A stretch of 64,000 nt of DNA from assembly GCA_002382975.1 (NCBI GenBank), contig DFTB01000012.1:1-64000 (forward strand). The letters run 5' to 3'. The translations under genes were made by a program, and so were the position numbers. The notes under the pieces were generated by a model. It searched no databases. It had not been told where the DNA came from and saw nothing but the letters and a program-made list of their open reading frames with translations. The DNA comes from Fibrobacter sp. UBA4223. Its GTDB lineage: Bacteria > Fibrobacterota > Fibrobacteria > Fibrobacterales > Fibrobacteraceae. Shown here piece after piece: positions 45,101 to 53,535 of the stretch (positions within the stretch are counted from its first letter, which is position 1; each line of letters begins with the position of its first letter).

Positions 45101-46324
45101 ACCCTCCGTAGCATCAAAGGACAACGTGTAAGATTCTCCGGAAACAACGTTGCCCAGACCCTTGGTCACAACACGGGCGGCAGCATACTCGTTGGACTGA
45201 CCGATAGTCACACTACCATTGTTATTGATGGTCAACTCGGTGTTGGAATTCCATTCCTCCCCAACGGAACTAGAAGACGCCGCTGAGCTGCTGGATACAC
45301 TTGAAGACGAGACGGAACTGGACGAAACGCTGGAACTGGACTTTGCCGAAGAACTGCTGGAATTACCGCCACCGCCGAGAGAAATGGGATGGTCCTTCGC
45401 AAAGGTGTAAAAAGCATCCCTCGGAGCCTTGATCGATATCCCTATAACGCCATCCGCAATGCGGGCATTCAGATTGTCCACGTTCATCCAATCGTCATAA
45501 TTTTCCTCGGCACCTCCACCAACTCCGTATCCATCGTCTGCAATAATCTTCTTGCCTCCCATGGCAGCACTGGCTCCGGCCCAGGTCAACAGGTTATTGT
45601 TATCACTACGAATTCGGGTCTGGCCGCCCTGGGTTCGACCGCCGGAGGTAAAAAGGTAGTCTACCTTGCTCTGGTCAAAATTGGCATACCACGTAACAAT
45701 TCCCTCGTTTAGCCACGGAGAAATATCCACTGCGATTTTAGCATTGGGTAAAGCAGCCTTAATTGTCGCCACAATGTCATTGAAATAGTTTCCGCATAGC
45801 TCAGCATCGGGAATACCCCCATTTAATTGACTAAAGCGAGTTTCATGGTTATCACCAGAAACCGAATATTGGAAAAAGTCAGGCTCTATCAGCCAAATAG
45901 TCGTTCCGGAAGTTCCGAAATCATTCGCTACACCTTGAGCTAAATAGCGATAACGAGCAATAATTTTATCCCATTCATTACGAATGGTTTCCGCACCATT
46001 CGTACAATGGTTCGGATTACCAACGTCACAATCTTCATATCCTTTTTTCTTATCATACTCTGCGATAACATAAGCGTAGAATACCGGAGTCAAATTATTT
46101 TTTCTACATGCACGCACCATGGCTCCTTCCCACCACTGATCATAACTATCTTTTCTATGATCCCCTAACCAAATGGTCAAGTGAGTAAGGCCCGTACCTG
46201 CAAAACTGGTATTTTCATTAAACGAATCATGCCATTCCCGCCCATAATTGAAATGACTTTCGTCAAAGGCGGCGAACGCAAACGCTGCCAAAAGCGACAG
46301 CGCCAAAGCAAAAGCTTTCTTCAT
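42188..46324 (-). CDS. Exported protein with unrecognised N-terminal (candidate hydrolase) domain, 9 repeats
   Basis: The 1378-aa product (ATG 46324, upstream ACGGGTG) has a signal peptide (1-18). A ~320-aa domain follows that looks like a TIM barrel but fits no family I recall. Candidate acids are Glu147 and Asp149 in WLIEPDFF, Asp200 in IAVDISPWLNE and Asp263-264. Then come a Ser linker, a CBM4/9-like module (VTIGQSNEY...GESYTLSFDAT...PGSRWESITISN) and nine Listeria-Bacteroides repeats. A Ser/Glu tandem linker, a small Cys domain (AEHCYNSGLNNMTAETCY) and a sorting-like tail (VQVFDMLGNRVKS...GSYMVRVV) complete it. The module set is that of the GH5 neighbours, so the new domain probably acts on plant glycans. 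That is an inference. Confidence 0.8.
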   Translation of the reverse strand: MKKAFALALSLLAAFAFAAFDESHFNYGREWHDSFNENTSFAGTGLTHLTIWLGDHRKDSYDQWWEGAMVRACRKNNLTPVFYAYVIAEYDKKKGYEDCDVGNPNHCTNGAETIRNEWDKIIARYRYLAQGVANDFGTSGTTIWLIEPDFFQYSVSGDNHETRFSQLNGGIPDAELCGNYFNDIVATIKAALPNAKIAVDISPWLNEGIVTWYANFDQSKVDYLFTSGGRTQGGQTRIRSDNNNLLTWAGASAAMGGKKIIADDGYGVGGGAEENYDDWMNVDNLNARIADGVIGISIKAPRDAFYTFAKDHPISLGGGGNSSSSSAKSSSSVSSSSVSSSSVSSSSAASSSSVGEEWNSNTELTINNNGSVTIGQSNEYAAARVVTKGLGNVVSGESYTLSFDATEGSGGQEMNMTVVVGSYCNDIATMTGGNTTHVTCSFTANASEYLALTLGMPGSRWESITISNFSFAANVVPVTFTITFKNGNVTLQTVEAEKGTIPVYTGAEPTKAATDQYTYTFQGWNPTLAAATGNATYQAVFSEVTNYYSIRFLNDGTVLATQSVAYGTIPVYSGATPTKDADVAYTYAFDGWNPEIVAVTGDVDYTAKFKGTKKKYTVTFVNGDGTSSSSQVEYGETPVAPAGKTPANDAQYTYRFAGWTPEIVPVAGNATYTAVVNHMVNKYSVTFKDEDGTVLLAAAEYDYGTRPADIEKPSDPTKQATAEYTYTFAGWNPEIAMVTGEATYTATYTSTKNKYTITFVNGDGTETLAEVEYGTVPVAPEGKTPANTAQYTYTFVGWDSEIAAVTGVATYTAVVDSSLNKYTVTFEDEDGTVLLAATEYDYGTAPADIAKPADPVKQGTAGETFAFAGWTPALTAVTEDVVYTATYTSSTNSYTVTFVNDDGTPLSAVAYPYGTIAADIVKPRTPEKPATEEYTYEFSGWSPKIENVTGNATYTATYKEFKRKYTITYLNEDGSVFTKAEYEYGTPAKSLQLAENPTKKASAQYTYAFAGWNPTLAKVTGEATYTATFKATVNQYTVTFLNYDNSKLQSSKVAYGEMPEYMGETPVKPSTATYNYFFDYWTPGIESVTEDVSYMAVFREEAVVIPSSSSVEESSSSEEESSSSETVEESSSSEEESSSSETVEESSSSEEQSSSSETVEESSSSEEQSSSSEVVESSSSEAESSSSEVVEESSSSEESSSSGAESSSSVEESPCIAFVNGVGGYAEHCYNSGLNNMTAETCYTISPTRPGSFQWMNTDAANREWWVETSCLDFVPPGSSSATTIVSSSSSASSPEAFVAELQSQLKVSFAHSSLAIYAPRESLVRVQVFDMLGNRVKSFQDSFAGTREVSLQGLPQGSYMVRVVTGSSAKTSRINIR
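42764..42995. repeat. 48-bp coding tandem repeat (Ser/Glu linker)
   Basis: Four and a half near-identical 48-bp units (16 aa: EESSSSEEESSSSETV), with single-base differences between copies, lie inside the 1378-aa gene. Confidence 0.85.
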
Positions 46325-46399
46325 AATAACACCCGTGTATTTCCCATGTATATTCGTATAAAAAATAATTTCAAAACTCTTTTTTTCCTTGTAAAAAAA

Positions 46400-46432
46400 T
46401 GTAAAAGCCCCTAGTCGCAAGGACCAGGGGCA
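46400..46432 (-). terminator. Terminator of the 1228-aa GH5 gene
   Basis: GCCCCT and AGGGGC arms (46408-46413, 46427-46432) with TTTTAC after the stem on the minus strand. It sits 25 nt past the gene's stop. Confidence 0.55.
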
Positions 46433-46456
46433 ACGACATCTTTTAGGCAAAAACGC

Positions 46457-49400
46457 TTAATTTAGCGTGATTTTGCGGTTTTGCACCCGAGTGCCGGACT
46501 TGACCCGCAGGATATAGCTACCGGCATTGAACTTTGTAAGCTCTACGGCGCCGGATACCTGGATGAAGCGAGCCAGCGGACGGCCCTGAAGGTCGAACAC
46601 CTCAACAGTAGCCTGGCCTCCAGCCACCTGGAGTATGCGTCCATTCAGGCTCACGGAAACAGGGAACTTCGCCGCACTGTGCAGGGCAAGCGTTGAGGAG
46701 CCGTTGGAAACCGGAGTCACGCTGCCGTTAGAAGCGGGAACCACGCTACCGTTGGACGCCGGCACCACATTGCCATTGGACGAAACCGGAGTCTCATTAC
46801 TATTACAAGAGGCAATGTCATAGCCCCTGGAGCTAGAACTCGGACGACTTTCGCTAGAATTAGATGTTTCATTGGAACTGGAGCTAGAGGCCGCAAAGGA
46901 TTCCGGCTCCACCACAGTCACCTGGATTTCATACGTGGTCCCGTTGACATTTATCTTTTCGTTCCAATCACCGGCCTGCAGCCACTGTGTCGACTGAGAA
47001 TTGCTGATGGTGAGTGTATTGCCCACGTAATCATAAGAAAGCCACCAAATGTAGTACGTCTCCTTGGTAAACGAAGTCACATTCGTAAACGTAACCGTCT
47101 CAAATTCGGCACCCTTGACCACATTTTGCGTAAGGTCTCCGATGACAACGACTCCAGTAGAAGCGCTGGAAGCAACAGACGAACTGCTCGTTTCGGTACT
47201 GCTGCTGGACACCTGAACAGAACTTGAACTTTCGCTCAAGGGGATTTCGTTATAGGTAGCAGTGTAAGAAGCCTTGCCCACAACTTTTTTCAGTTCGGGA
47301 TTCCAGCCCTTGAATTCATAACGGTAGGACTTACTAGGTTCACGAGTCGGCTCAGGTCCGCCATACACAGGAACCTTTCCATAGTTCACTTCGGCCCACC
47401 ACAGTTCCGAATTGTCGTAATTGAGGAAGGTAATCTTGTAGGCATTGATTGTCTGAACGATATTGGCCGTGTAGGTGGCCGGGCCTGTAACGGCAACAAT
47501 CTCCGGAGTCCAACCGCCAAAGCTGTAACTGTACTGAGCATCATTCTTGGGCAGTTCTACGCTTGTGGGAGCCTCGGGAATTTCACCTTCTGCCACCTTG
47601 ATTGTCTGGATAACTTTTCCGTTTACGACAAACTTGATATCGTACTTTACTACTGCCGCTGAAGAACTAGAAGGTGCTACAGAAGAACTGGACAGCACCT
47701 CGTGACCATCAGCCAACTTCAGGGAAAGGTTTGAAATGGTCACCGGTTCCCAGCGGGAGCCAGGCATGGTCAAGGTCAGCACCACGTTTTCGTTCTTGGT
47801 AGCCTTGAAGGTACAAGTATAGGCCTGAGCACCTTCGTTTGCATCCAATTCTACCATGCCACTGCAATAAGAATTCAACGAAACGGCCATATCCATAGTG
47901 TTCTGCTGGATAGAGGCATCAAAGCTCAGCGTATAGGATTTGTTCTTCTCAACTTCGCCCAATCCCTTAGTTACTACGCGCTCGGGAGTCCATCCATTCG
48001 ACTGACCAATAACCACATCACCATTGGTATTGACCGTAAGCTGGGTGTTGGACTGCCAATCGTTGCTCACGGAAGCGGAACTTGCTGCTGCAGAACTTGC
48101 TGGAGTCTGCGAAGAAGAACTGACAGATGACGAACTCTGGACAGAACTACTGGAGATGTCGTTTACGGTCAGCACCATTGTGTAGGCCGTTCCGTTCACC
48201 GTAAAGTTTTCACGGAAGGTTCCCAAGTTCGCACTTGTGGGAACAACAGCGTCCAAAGTAAGTACATTGCCGGAACGAGTCATATTCAGGTAATAGACAT
48301 TCTGAGAATTCCTCTGGAAACTATTGACATTTGTAAAGATTACGGGGCTTATAGATCCGCCACGGGTTACCGTCTGCGTCAAGTTTCCGGTAATCACCAG
48401 CTTGGCGCTGCTGGAAGAAGCTACGGAGCTAGAAGATGGTTTTACACTAGAAGAAGACTGTACGGAACTAGAAGACGGTTTCACGCTAGAAGAAGACTGG
48501 GCTACACTTGATGAACTGGCCTCCTTAAGGCCCAGGCACTTCACGTTATCTATCTGCAGGGTGCCGGTAGTACCTGAGGTTCCTTGGAACTGCCAGCTGA
48601 AAGCGGTAACGGCTTTACGCACATTGGAAATATCCGCCGGCGTGCCCCAACCCGTTTCCTGAGCCAAGTCGTCCCAATAAACAGTCTTGGTTTTCCAACC
48701 GGAGCTTGCATTTGCCGCAGACTTGTGATAATTGAATTCTACATCAATAGTGGATTGGACTCTAAAGTCATGTGCATCACCCTTGTAATCGTACTGGATC
48801 GCCGTACAAGCCGATAAATCTTCTGGAGTCACTTCATCAGCATTGGCCGAAACCACAAGGCCCGCAAATGGGCTATATGCATAATTAGCCTTACTTAAAG
48901 AATAATTCACTTTGATGGCCTTGGAAGAGCTATTGCCTGCAGCCATGGAGGTATCTATAGTAGAGCGACCGCCGTCCTTATTGTCGTTGTAGGTGGTCCA
49001 AGGGCTGTTCCAAAGAGAGGTGTAGTTGCCGTCTTCAAAATTGTCCACCAGCAAAGGCTTGTTGGTACCGCCCTGAGAAGCGGAAGAATTCGAATTGCTC
49101 GCCGAAGACGTGGGATTGGAGTTGCTGGAAGCGGGTGCGTTTCCGCACTTCGAATAAGACTTGGGGAGCTTGGAGAAAATGTTGGTGTTTACCCACTGAC
49201 CGCTATTGGAATAGTTCCAGGCACTTCCGCTAAAGTAAGAGGCTCCTTCGTTCTTGTTGGAAACGGACCAGTTGGCACCAGAAAGTTTGTTGTTGTTCAT
49301 CCAGGTAAGCCAGCTGGAGGAATTACCGCTGACTCCGCCACCACCGTCGGCATTCACCGTGCCCCATTCAGAAACGAACACAGAAAGGCCCGCGTTCATG

Positions 49401-50143
49401 GCTCGGTCGGCATTCGCGCCTTCGCCACCCACAGAGTGGGATCCCGCATAGAAGTGGAAAGTATAGGCCACGTTGTTCTTGGAATCACGAACCGTACTGC
49501 CAATGGCGTAATCCGGATGCTGGTCCCAATCAGGGTTACCCACAAGGACCAGATTGTCTGAATATTGACGAATGGTTTCGATAACGGACTCCGCATAAGT
49601 CTTGATGGTGCCCCAGGACTGGCTGGTGGGTTCGTTGAACACCTCAAAAATCACGTTGTCGTAGCCGCCCCACTTCTGGGCCATGTAACTAAAGAATGTC
49701 TTTGCGTTGTTTACATTGTCGCTGGCCTTGTGGCTATGGTAGTCGATAATCACGTAGATGTCGTTATCGATAGCCGCCTGCACCACCGCATTCATCAAGC
49801 TCTGATACTTGTTCATGTCGCTGAAGTAGTTGCCAGAGCCCCAGTTTTCATCTACACCCATAGGAGCTCGGATAATCTGGATATTCTGCTTCTCTACCAG
49901 GCCACTCACAATGCTGGATGTCCAAAAGGGGGAACCCACGTCGCTAGAGATGGCCCAGAAAAGGCTCATGCCCTGCACGGCCACTTCGGCACCGCTCTTG
50001 ACGCCCTCACAGGAACCGTAAATCTGGCCCTTGCTGCCGGCCTTACCGGCTTGTAACTGACCGTACTGGCTTACCGGGCCCACGCGCCCGAAGGAAAGGG
50101 AAACAAGGCACAAGGCCAGAAGGAGGAAAAGAGTCCTTTTCAT
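46457..50143 (-). CDS. Exported multidomain GH5 endoglucanase
   Basis: The 1228-aa product starts at the ATG at 50143 (MKRTLFLLLALCLVSLSFG signal); earlier in-frame codons precede the signal peptide. The GH5 domain spans about 20-385, with acid/base Glu171 in EVFNEP and nucleophile Glu259 in FVSEWG. A DNFEDGN/YDYKGDAHDFR binding-like module ending LQIDNVKC follows, then a Ser linker and an Ig-like domain (ITGNLTQTVTRGG). A CBM4/9-like module, two Listeria-Bacteroides repeats, a second Ig-like domain (VIGDLTQNVVKG), a Ser/Asn linker and a sorting-like tail (VEVFDLQGRPLARF) complete it. It should cut cellulose or related glucans. The duplicated Ig-like units are found only here. Confidence 0.9.
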   Translation of the reverse strand: MKRTLFLLLALCLVSLSFGRVGPVSQYGQLQAGKAGSKGQIYGSCEGVKSGAEVAVQGMSLFWAISSDVGSPFWTSSIVSGLVEKQNIQIIRAPMGVDENWGSGNYFSDMNKYQSLMNAVVQAAIDNDIYVIIDYHSHKASDNVNNAKTFFSYMAQKWGGYDNVIFEVFNEPTSQSWGTIKTYAESVIETIRQYSDNLVLVGNPDWDQHPDYAIGSTVRDSKNNVAYTFHFYAGSHSVGGEGANADRAMNAGLSVFVSEWGTVNADGGGGVSGNSSSWLTWMNNNKLSGANWSVSNKNEGASYFSGSAWNYSNSGQWVNTNIFSKLPKSYSKCGNAPASSNSNPTSSASNSNSSASQGGTNKPLLVDNFEDGNYTSLWNSPWTTYNDNKDGGRSTIDTSMAAGNSSSKAIKVNYSLSKANYAYSPFAGLVVSANADEVTPEDLSACTAIQYDYKGDAHDFRVQSTIDVEFNYHKSAANASSGWKTKTVYWDDLAQETGWGTPADISNVRKAVTAFSWQFQGTSGTTGTLQIDNVKCLGLKEASSSSVAQSSSSVKPSSSSVQSSSSVKPSSSSVASSSSAKLVITGNLTQTVTRGGSISPVIFTNVNSFQRNSQNVYYLNMTRSGNVLTLDAVVPTSANLGTFRENFTVNGTAYTMVLTVNDISSSSVQSSSSVSSSSQTPASSAAASSASVSNDWQSNTQLTVNTNGDVVIGQSNGWTPERVVTKGLGEVEKNKSYTLSFDASIQQNTMDMAVSLNSYCSGMVELDANEGAQAYTCTFKATKNENVVLTLTMPGSRWEPVTISNLSLKLADGHEVLSSSSVAPSSSSAAVVKYDIKFVVNGKVIQTIKVAEGEIPEAPTSVELPKNDAQYSYSFGGWTPEIVAVTGPATYTANIVQTINAYKITFLNYDNSELWWAEVNYGKVPVYGGPEPTREPSKSYRYEFKGWNPELKKVVGKASYTATYNEIPLSESSSSVQVSSSSTETSSSSVASSASTGVVVIGDLTQNVVKGAEFETVTFTNVTSFTKETYYIWWLSYDYVGNTLTISNSQSTQWLQAGDWNEKINVNGTTYEIQVTVVEPESFAASSSSSNETSNSSESRPSSSSRGYDIASCNSNETPVSSNGNVVPASNGSVVPASNGSVTPVSNGSSTLALHSAAKFPVSVSLNGRILQVAGGQATVEVFDLQGRPLARFIQVSGAVELTKFNAGSYILRVKSGTRVQNRKITLN

Positions 50144-50230
50144 ACAATACCCATCTCTAGATTTGTGATATACCTCCCTAAAAATAATTTCAGAACAGGA
50201 TCCGTCAAAGACAAATTTTGGTAACAAACT

Positions 50231-50245
50231 GTTGCCGATGTATAC
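50231..50245. promoter_or_regulatory. Candidate operator, copy 1
   Basis: GTTGCCGATGTATAC, 88 bp upstream of the 1228-aa GH5 start and directly after the preceding gene's terminator. 12 of 15 positions match the site at 55052. Confidence 0.4.
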
Positions 50246-50268
50246 AAAAAAGGCGGGATTTACCCGCC
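50246..50268 (-). terminator. Terminator of the 461-aa GH5 gene
   Basis: GGCGGG-ATTTA-CCCGCC with a six-T run on the minus strand. Confidence 0.8.
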
Positions 50269-50294
50269 CTGCAGCTCCGTTTGTAAAATTCTGT

Positions 50295-51680
50295 TTACTT
50301 AATCTGCGTACGGAAGATTTTTTCCTGAGAACCACTGCTAACCCGCAACACGTAGGCACCGGGATTCAAGCCTTCCAAGTTCATGGACCCAGAAACACGA
50401 CCATTCAAAACAACCCTGCCCTGCATGTCAAAGATGCTTACTGTTGCCGTTTTCACCCCGGAAACAAGAAGCGTTTTTCCAGAAACCTGGACCCCCATCG
50501 GCATGGTGTTTCCCGCAACAATAGCAGAAACATCTTCATTTGCGCCATTTCCATCATTTCCTTCGCTGCTACCATTCCCACCATTGCTGCCGCCATCAGC
50601 GCAAGCGGTGTAAGACGTCGGGTTACTGGCCAGGTAGCCCTTGACCATGTTACCCGAAGTGGTAAACTGCAGGGAATTTCTGGAAGATCCACTTGAAAAG
50701 GCTGCCGTACCCTCTTCAACTTTGGAAGCAGACCAGTTTGCCCAAGAGAGCTGGTTCTTGTTCATCCAGTCTTGCCAGCTGGTGTTGCGGCTCACGTCCG
50801 GATTACCACCACCATCAGAATTGCCGGTTCCCCATTCCGACACGAATACGGAAAGACCCGCGTTAATTGCCTGCTGGGCGTTATCCCCTTCGCATTGCGT
50901 TCCCCATTCAGTCTGACCATTCCAGCAATGGGAGTTTGCGTAATAGTGGAAGGTGTAGGCTATATTATCTCCAGAAACCGTATTGCCGATGGCGTATTGC
51001 GGATTCTGGTCCCACATGGGGTTACCCACAAGAATCAGGTTGTCAGAATACTGCCGGATAACAGGAACAATTTTTTCGGCGTAGCTTTTAACGGTACTCC
51101 ACTCAATTTCTTTCGGCTCGTTAAAAAGTTCAAAGATGACATGGTCGTACTTGCCCCACTTCTGGGCCATTTCGGTAAAGAACTTGGTGGCATTAGCGAC
51201 CTCTTCGTGAGCCTGGTGGGAGTGCCAGTCAATAATCACGTAGATGTCGTTATCAATGGCCGCCTGCACCACGGTGTTCATGAGGTTCGTCTGGAATTCG
51301 GCATCGGTAGCATAGCCGGTGATGTGTTTCGACTTGTCGTCACCACAGCTTTCCGAACCGTCTTTGCAGCCCCACCAGTCATCGCTTGTGGTCCCCATGG
51401 CAGCACGCACAATCTGGATGTTCATATCGCGGACCATTGTTGAAATACCTTCGGCCGTCCAGAACTCAGTGCCACGAGGAACCATGCTCCAGTAAAGGCT
51501 CATGCCGCGCACCTGGACTTCGGAACCAGCTTTAACACCTTCACAACTGCCGTAAATGCGCCCCTGCCCTTGAGCATTTTTTCCGGTCATCAACTGACCG
51601 TACTGGCTTACCGGGCCTACACGCCCAAAGGCCAGTGAAGATACGCCTAGAGCCAAAAGAACTGCGAGAGACTTTTTCAT
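50295..51680 (-). CDS. Exported compact GH5 endoglucanase
   Basis: The 461-aa protein has a signal peptide (MKKSLAVLLALGVSSLAFG), the shared RVGPVSQYGQL start, and a GH5 domain with acid/base Glu188 in ELFNEP and nucleophile Glu282 in FVSEWG. An 18-residue insertion with Cys pairs (WWGCKDGSESCGDD) is not seen in the larger paralogues. A short Gly/Asn linker leads straight to a sorting-like tail (VSIFDMQGRVVLNGRV...GAYVLRVSSGS). No binding module is present, so it is the minimal version of the family. AAGGGGTGG precedes the ATG. Confidence 0.92.
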   Translation of the reverse strand: MKKSLAVLLALGVSSLAFGRVGPVSQYGQLMTGKNAQGQGRIYGSCEGVKAGSEVQVRGMSLYWSMVPRGTEFWTAEGISTMVRDMNIQIVRAAMGTTSDDWWGCKDGSESCGDDKSKHITGYATDAEFQTNLMNTVVQAAIDNDIYVIIDWHSHQAHEEVANATKFFTEMAQKWGKYDHVIFELFNEPKEIEWSTVKSYAEKIVPVIRQYSDNLILVGNPMWDQNPQYAIGNTVSGDNIAYTFHYYANSHCWNGQTEWGTQCEGDNAQQAINAGLSVFVSEWGTGNSDGGGNPDVSRNTSWQDWMNKNQLSWANWSASKVEEGTAAFSSGSSRNSLQFTTSGNMVKGYLASNPTSYTACADGGSNGGNGSSEGNDGNGANEDVSAIVAGNTMPMGVQVSGKTLLVSGVKTATVSIFDMQGRVVLNGRVSGSMNLEGLNPGAYVLRVSSGSQEKIFRTQIK

Positions 51681-51770
51681 AAACCACCCCTTAAAAATCT
51701 GTTATGTTAAATATATTCTTTTTGAGGAATCCCAGAAAAAATGTAAGAAGAAAATGGTGTAAATACGCGA

Positions 51771-51797
51771 AAAAGGCAGGGTTAACCCCTGCCCTTT
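51771..51797 (-). terminator. Terminator of the binding-module gene
   Basis: GGCAGGG-TTAAC-CCCTGCC with A/T runs on both sides, 24 nt past the stop at 51822. Confidence 0.75.
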
Positions 51798-51821
51798 TCT
51801 AGATGGCGTCGGTATTTTACC

Positions 51822-53441
51822 TTAGCGAACCTGCATGCGGATGGTCTTAGCCATAGAGCCCTGCTGCACGCGGATGATGTAGGCACCCTTGCTCATGCCA
51901 GCAAAGCTGTGAGCGAAGCTACCGGCAGCCATGTTTTCGCTATGGCTTTCGATAGCGTGACCCATCATGTCGAACACCTGGACCTTCACGAGACCAGCCT
52001 TGGCGACAGACACCTGCAGGGTGTTGCCATGGAGGGTAGCGGAGAGACCTGCAGGAGCGGCAACCACGCCAATCGCCGTATTCATGCCGGGGTTGGTGGC
52101 ATTATTGTTATTGGCGTTATTGTTGGCATTGTTATTGTTGGCAGCGTTACTATTGCTGGAAGCGGGGATTGTGCTGCTGCTAGAAACAGGCTTTGTGGTT
52201 GTGCCACCCATGGTACCGACGCACTTCACGTTGTCGATATCCAGTTCAGTACCCAGATTGGCAGCGGAGAACTTTTCGTCCACCACCCAAGTCAGCCTGG
52301 AAACCTTGGCCCAAGAGAAAGCAACCACGGTAGCGCCTGTAGCATCGGCAACCCATTCCGGCTGTGCCATGGAAGAAACGGTCACTGTCTTCCAGGTCGT
52401 AGAGGCCGGCTGGTCAGTAGCCACATGTTCCCAACCCTGATCGGCCTTCACGCCGTCCACAGTGGAACGCATGCGGTGGCCAGAGCCCTTGTAATCGTAC
52501 TGGATTGCAGTACAACCAGAGAGCTTACCCGAGGTAAAGGCAACTTCCATACCCACGGAGGTATAGATCTTATCCTTGTCGCTACCCGGAGTAATACCAG
52601 AAATATCCTTCATGGCAACATAGGAGTTAGTGCCATCCGTCACAATCATATCAATTGCACCGGTGGTAGCATCCTTTGTATTGGAATAAGAGCCACCCGC
52701 AGCATAGAGGTACCAGTAAGCCGTGGCACCAAGAGTTTCGGCAGTGGTATTGCCATCGTCGAAGTCATCGATGACGACCGCAGTGGTGGGAGTAGTCGTC
52801 GAAGAAGAACCGGGGGTATAACCGGCACAGTTCACATCGTCAATGTAGAGGTAGTCAGAGGTCGCAGTGCCCTTAACTTCCCAAGACAGAGAAACCACAT
52901 TGGCCATATTCAAGGAGAGCGTGGTTCCCCAACCTGCAGCCTGCTTAAGTTGAGATACAGAAACGGAGGCATTGGTCCAACTGGTGCTGCCATCAAGAGC
53001 ATAGGCATGCCTATTGTAGCCAGTGAGGTCACCAGAGTCGTCACCGTTCATTGTTGCCTTCAAGTTGTGGCCGGCACCCTTATACTTATAGGAAATCGTG
53101 GTGCAACCAGAAAGGCCTCCGGCAACATTCACAGCAAGAACCACGTAGGGATCGTTGGCATTGCTGCCCTTGGCCAAGCTAATGCCGGTCAGGCCAGCCC
53201 CATACTTAGAACCACCAGCAGCGGCTTCTTCCAACACGACAACAAGGCCATACTGGTCTTTCGTATTTGTATACGTAGACGCACCCTTGTCATTTACATC
53301 AGTATAAGCGTACCAAGCGTCCTTGGCACCGCCGGTATTAGCCAAACCATCACCATCTTCAAAGTCATCGATGTTGGCAGTAGTCTGGGCGAAAGACATA
53401 GCTGTTGTTGCACAAAGTGCAGCCACAAAGATTTTTTTCAT
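51822..53441 (-). CDS. Exported protein with two binding-like modules, no catalytic domain
   Basis: The 539-aa protein has a signal peptide (MKKIFVAALCATTAMSFAQ) and two copies of the DFEDGD/YKYKG module (about 22-215: IDDFEDGDGL...TISYKYKGAGHNLK...LYIDDVNC; about 225-420: IDDFDDGNT...AIQYDYKGSGHRMR...LDIDNVKC). A linker of mostly Asn and a sorting-like tail (VQVFDMMGHAIES...GAYIIRVQQGS) follow. No hydrolase residues are seen. It probably binds plant-wall polysaccharide at the surface or in a complex. AGGAGAG precedes the ATG. Its tail is almost the same as that of the 1185-aa GH5 protein. Confidence 0.85.
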   Translation of the reverse strand: MKKIFVAALCATTAMSFAQTTANIDDFEDGDGLANTGGAKDAWYAYTDVNDKGASTYTNTKDQYGLVVVLEEAAAGGSKYGAGLTGISLAKGSNANDPYVVLAVNVAGGLSGCTTISYKYKGAGHNLKATMNGDDSGDLTGYNRHAYALDGSTSWTNASVSVSQLKQAAGWGTTLSLNMANVVSLSWEVKGTATSDYLYIDDVNCAGYTPGSSSTTTPTTAVVIDDFDDGNTTAETLGATAYWYLYAAGGSYSNTKDATTGAIDMIVTDGTNSYVAMKDISGITPGSDKDKIYTSVGMEVAFTSGKLSGCTAIQYDYKGSGHRMRSTVDGVKADQGWEHVATDQPASTTWKTVTVSSMAQPEWVADATGATVVAFSWAKVSRLTWVVDEKFSAANLGTELDIDNVKCVGTMGGTTTKPVSSSSTIPASSNSNAANNNNANNNANNNNATNPGMNTAIGVVAAPAGLSATLHGNTLQVSVAKAGLVKVQVFDMMGHAIESHSENMAAGSFAHSFAGMSKGAYIIRVQQGSMAKTIRMQVR

Positions 53442-53480
53442 TGTTTCTCTCCTAGTGAAAAAATCCCAATCATTTCCTCT

Positions 53481-53508
53481 GGGCCTATATAGTTTTTTAT
53501 ATAGGCCC
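53481..53508. promoter_or_regulatory. Perfect 11-bp hairpin upstream of the binding-module gene
   Basis: GGGCCTATATA-GTTTTT-TATATAGGCCC, 40 bp before the ATG at 53441 and 28 bp after the 477-aa GH5 stop. It could be a terminator, an operator or a 5'-UTR hairpin; the TATATAGG stem has a promoter-like composition. Confidence 0.45.
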
Positions 53509-53535
53509 CAACAAGTGAAATTTTAGTTTACAAAG

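Noticed and set aside
46325..46450. N-terminal extension of the 1378-aa protein
   Set aside because: The extra residues precede a perfect signal peptide and would block export.
51909..53492. 527-codon plus-strand frame opposite the binding-module gene
   Set aside because: It is an antisense shadow of a low-stop, Gly/Thr-rich coding strand. The minus frame has signal peptide, modules and tail.
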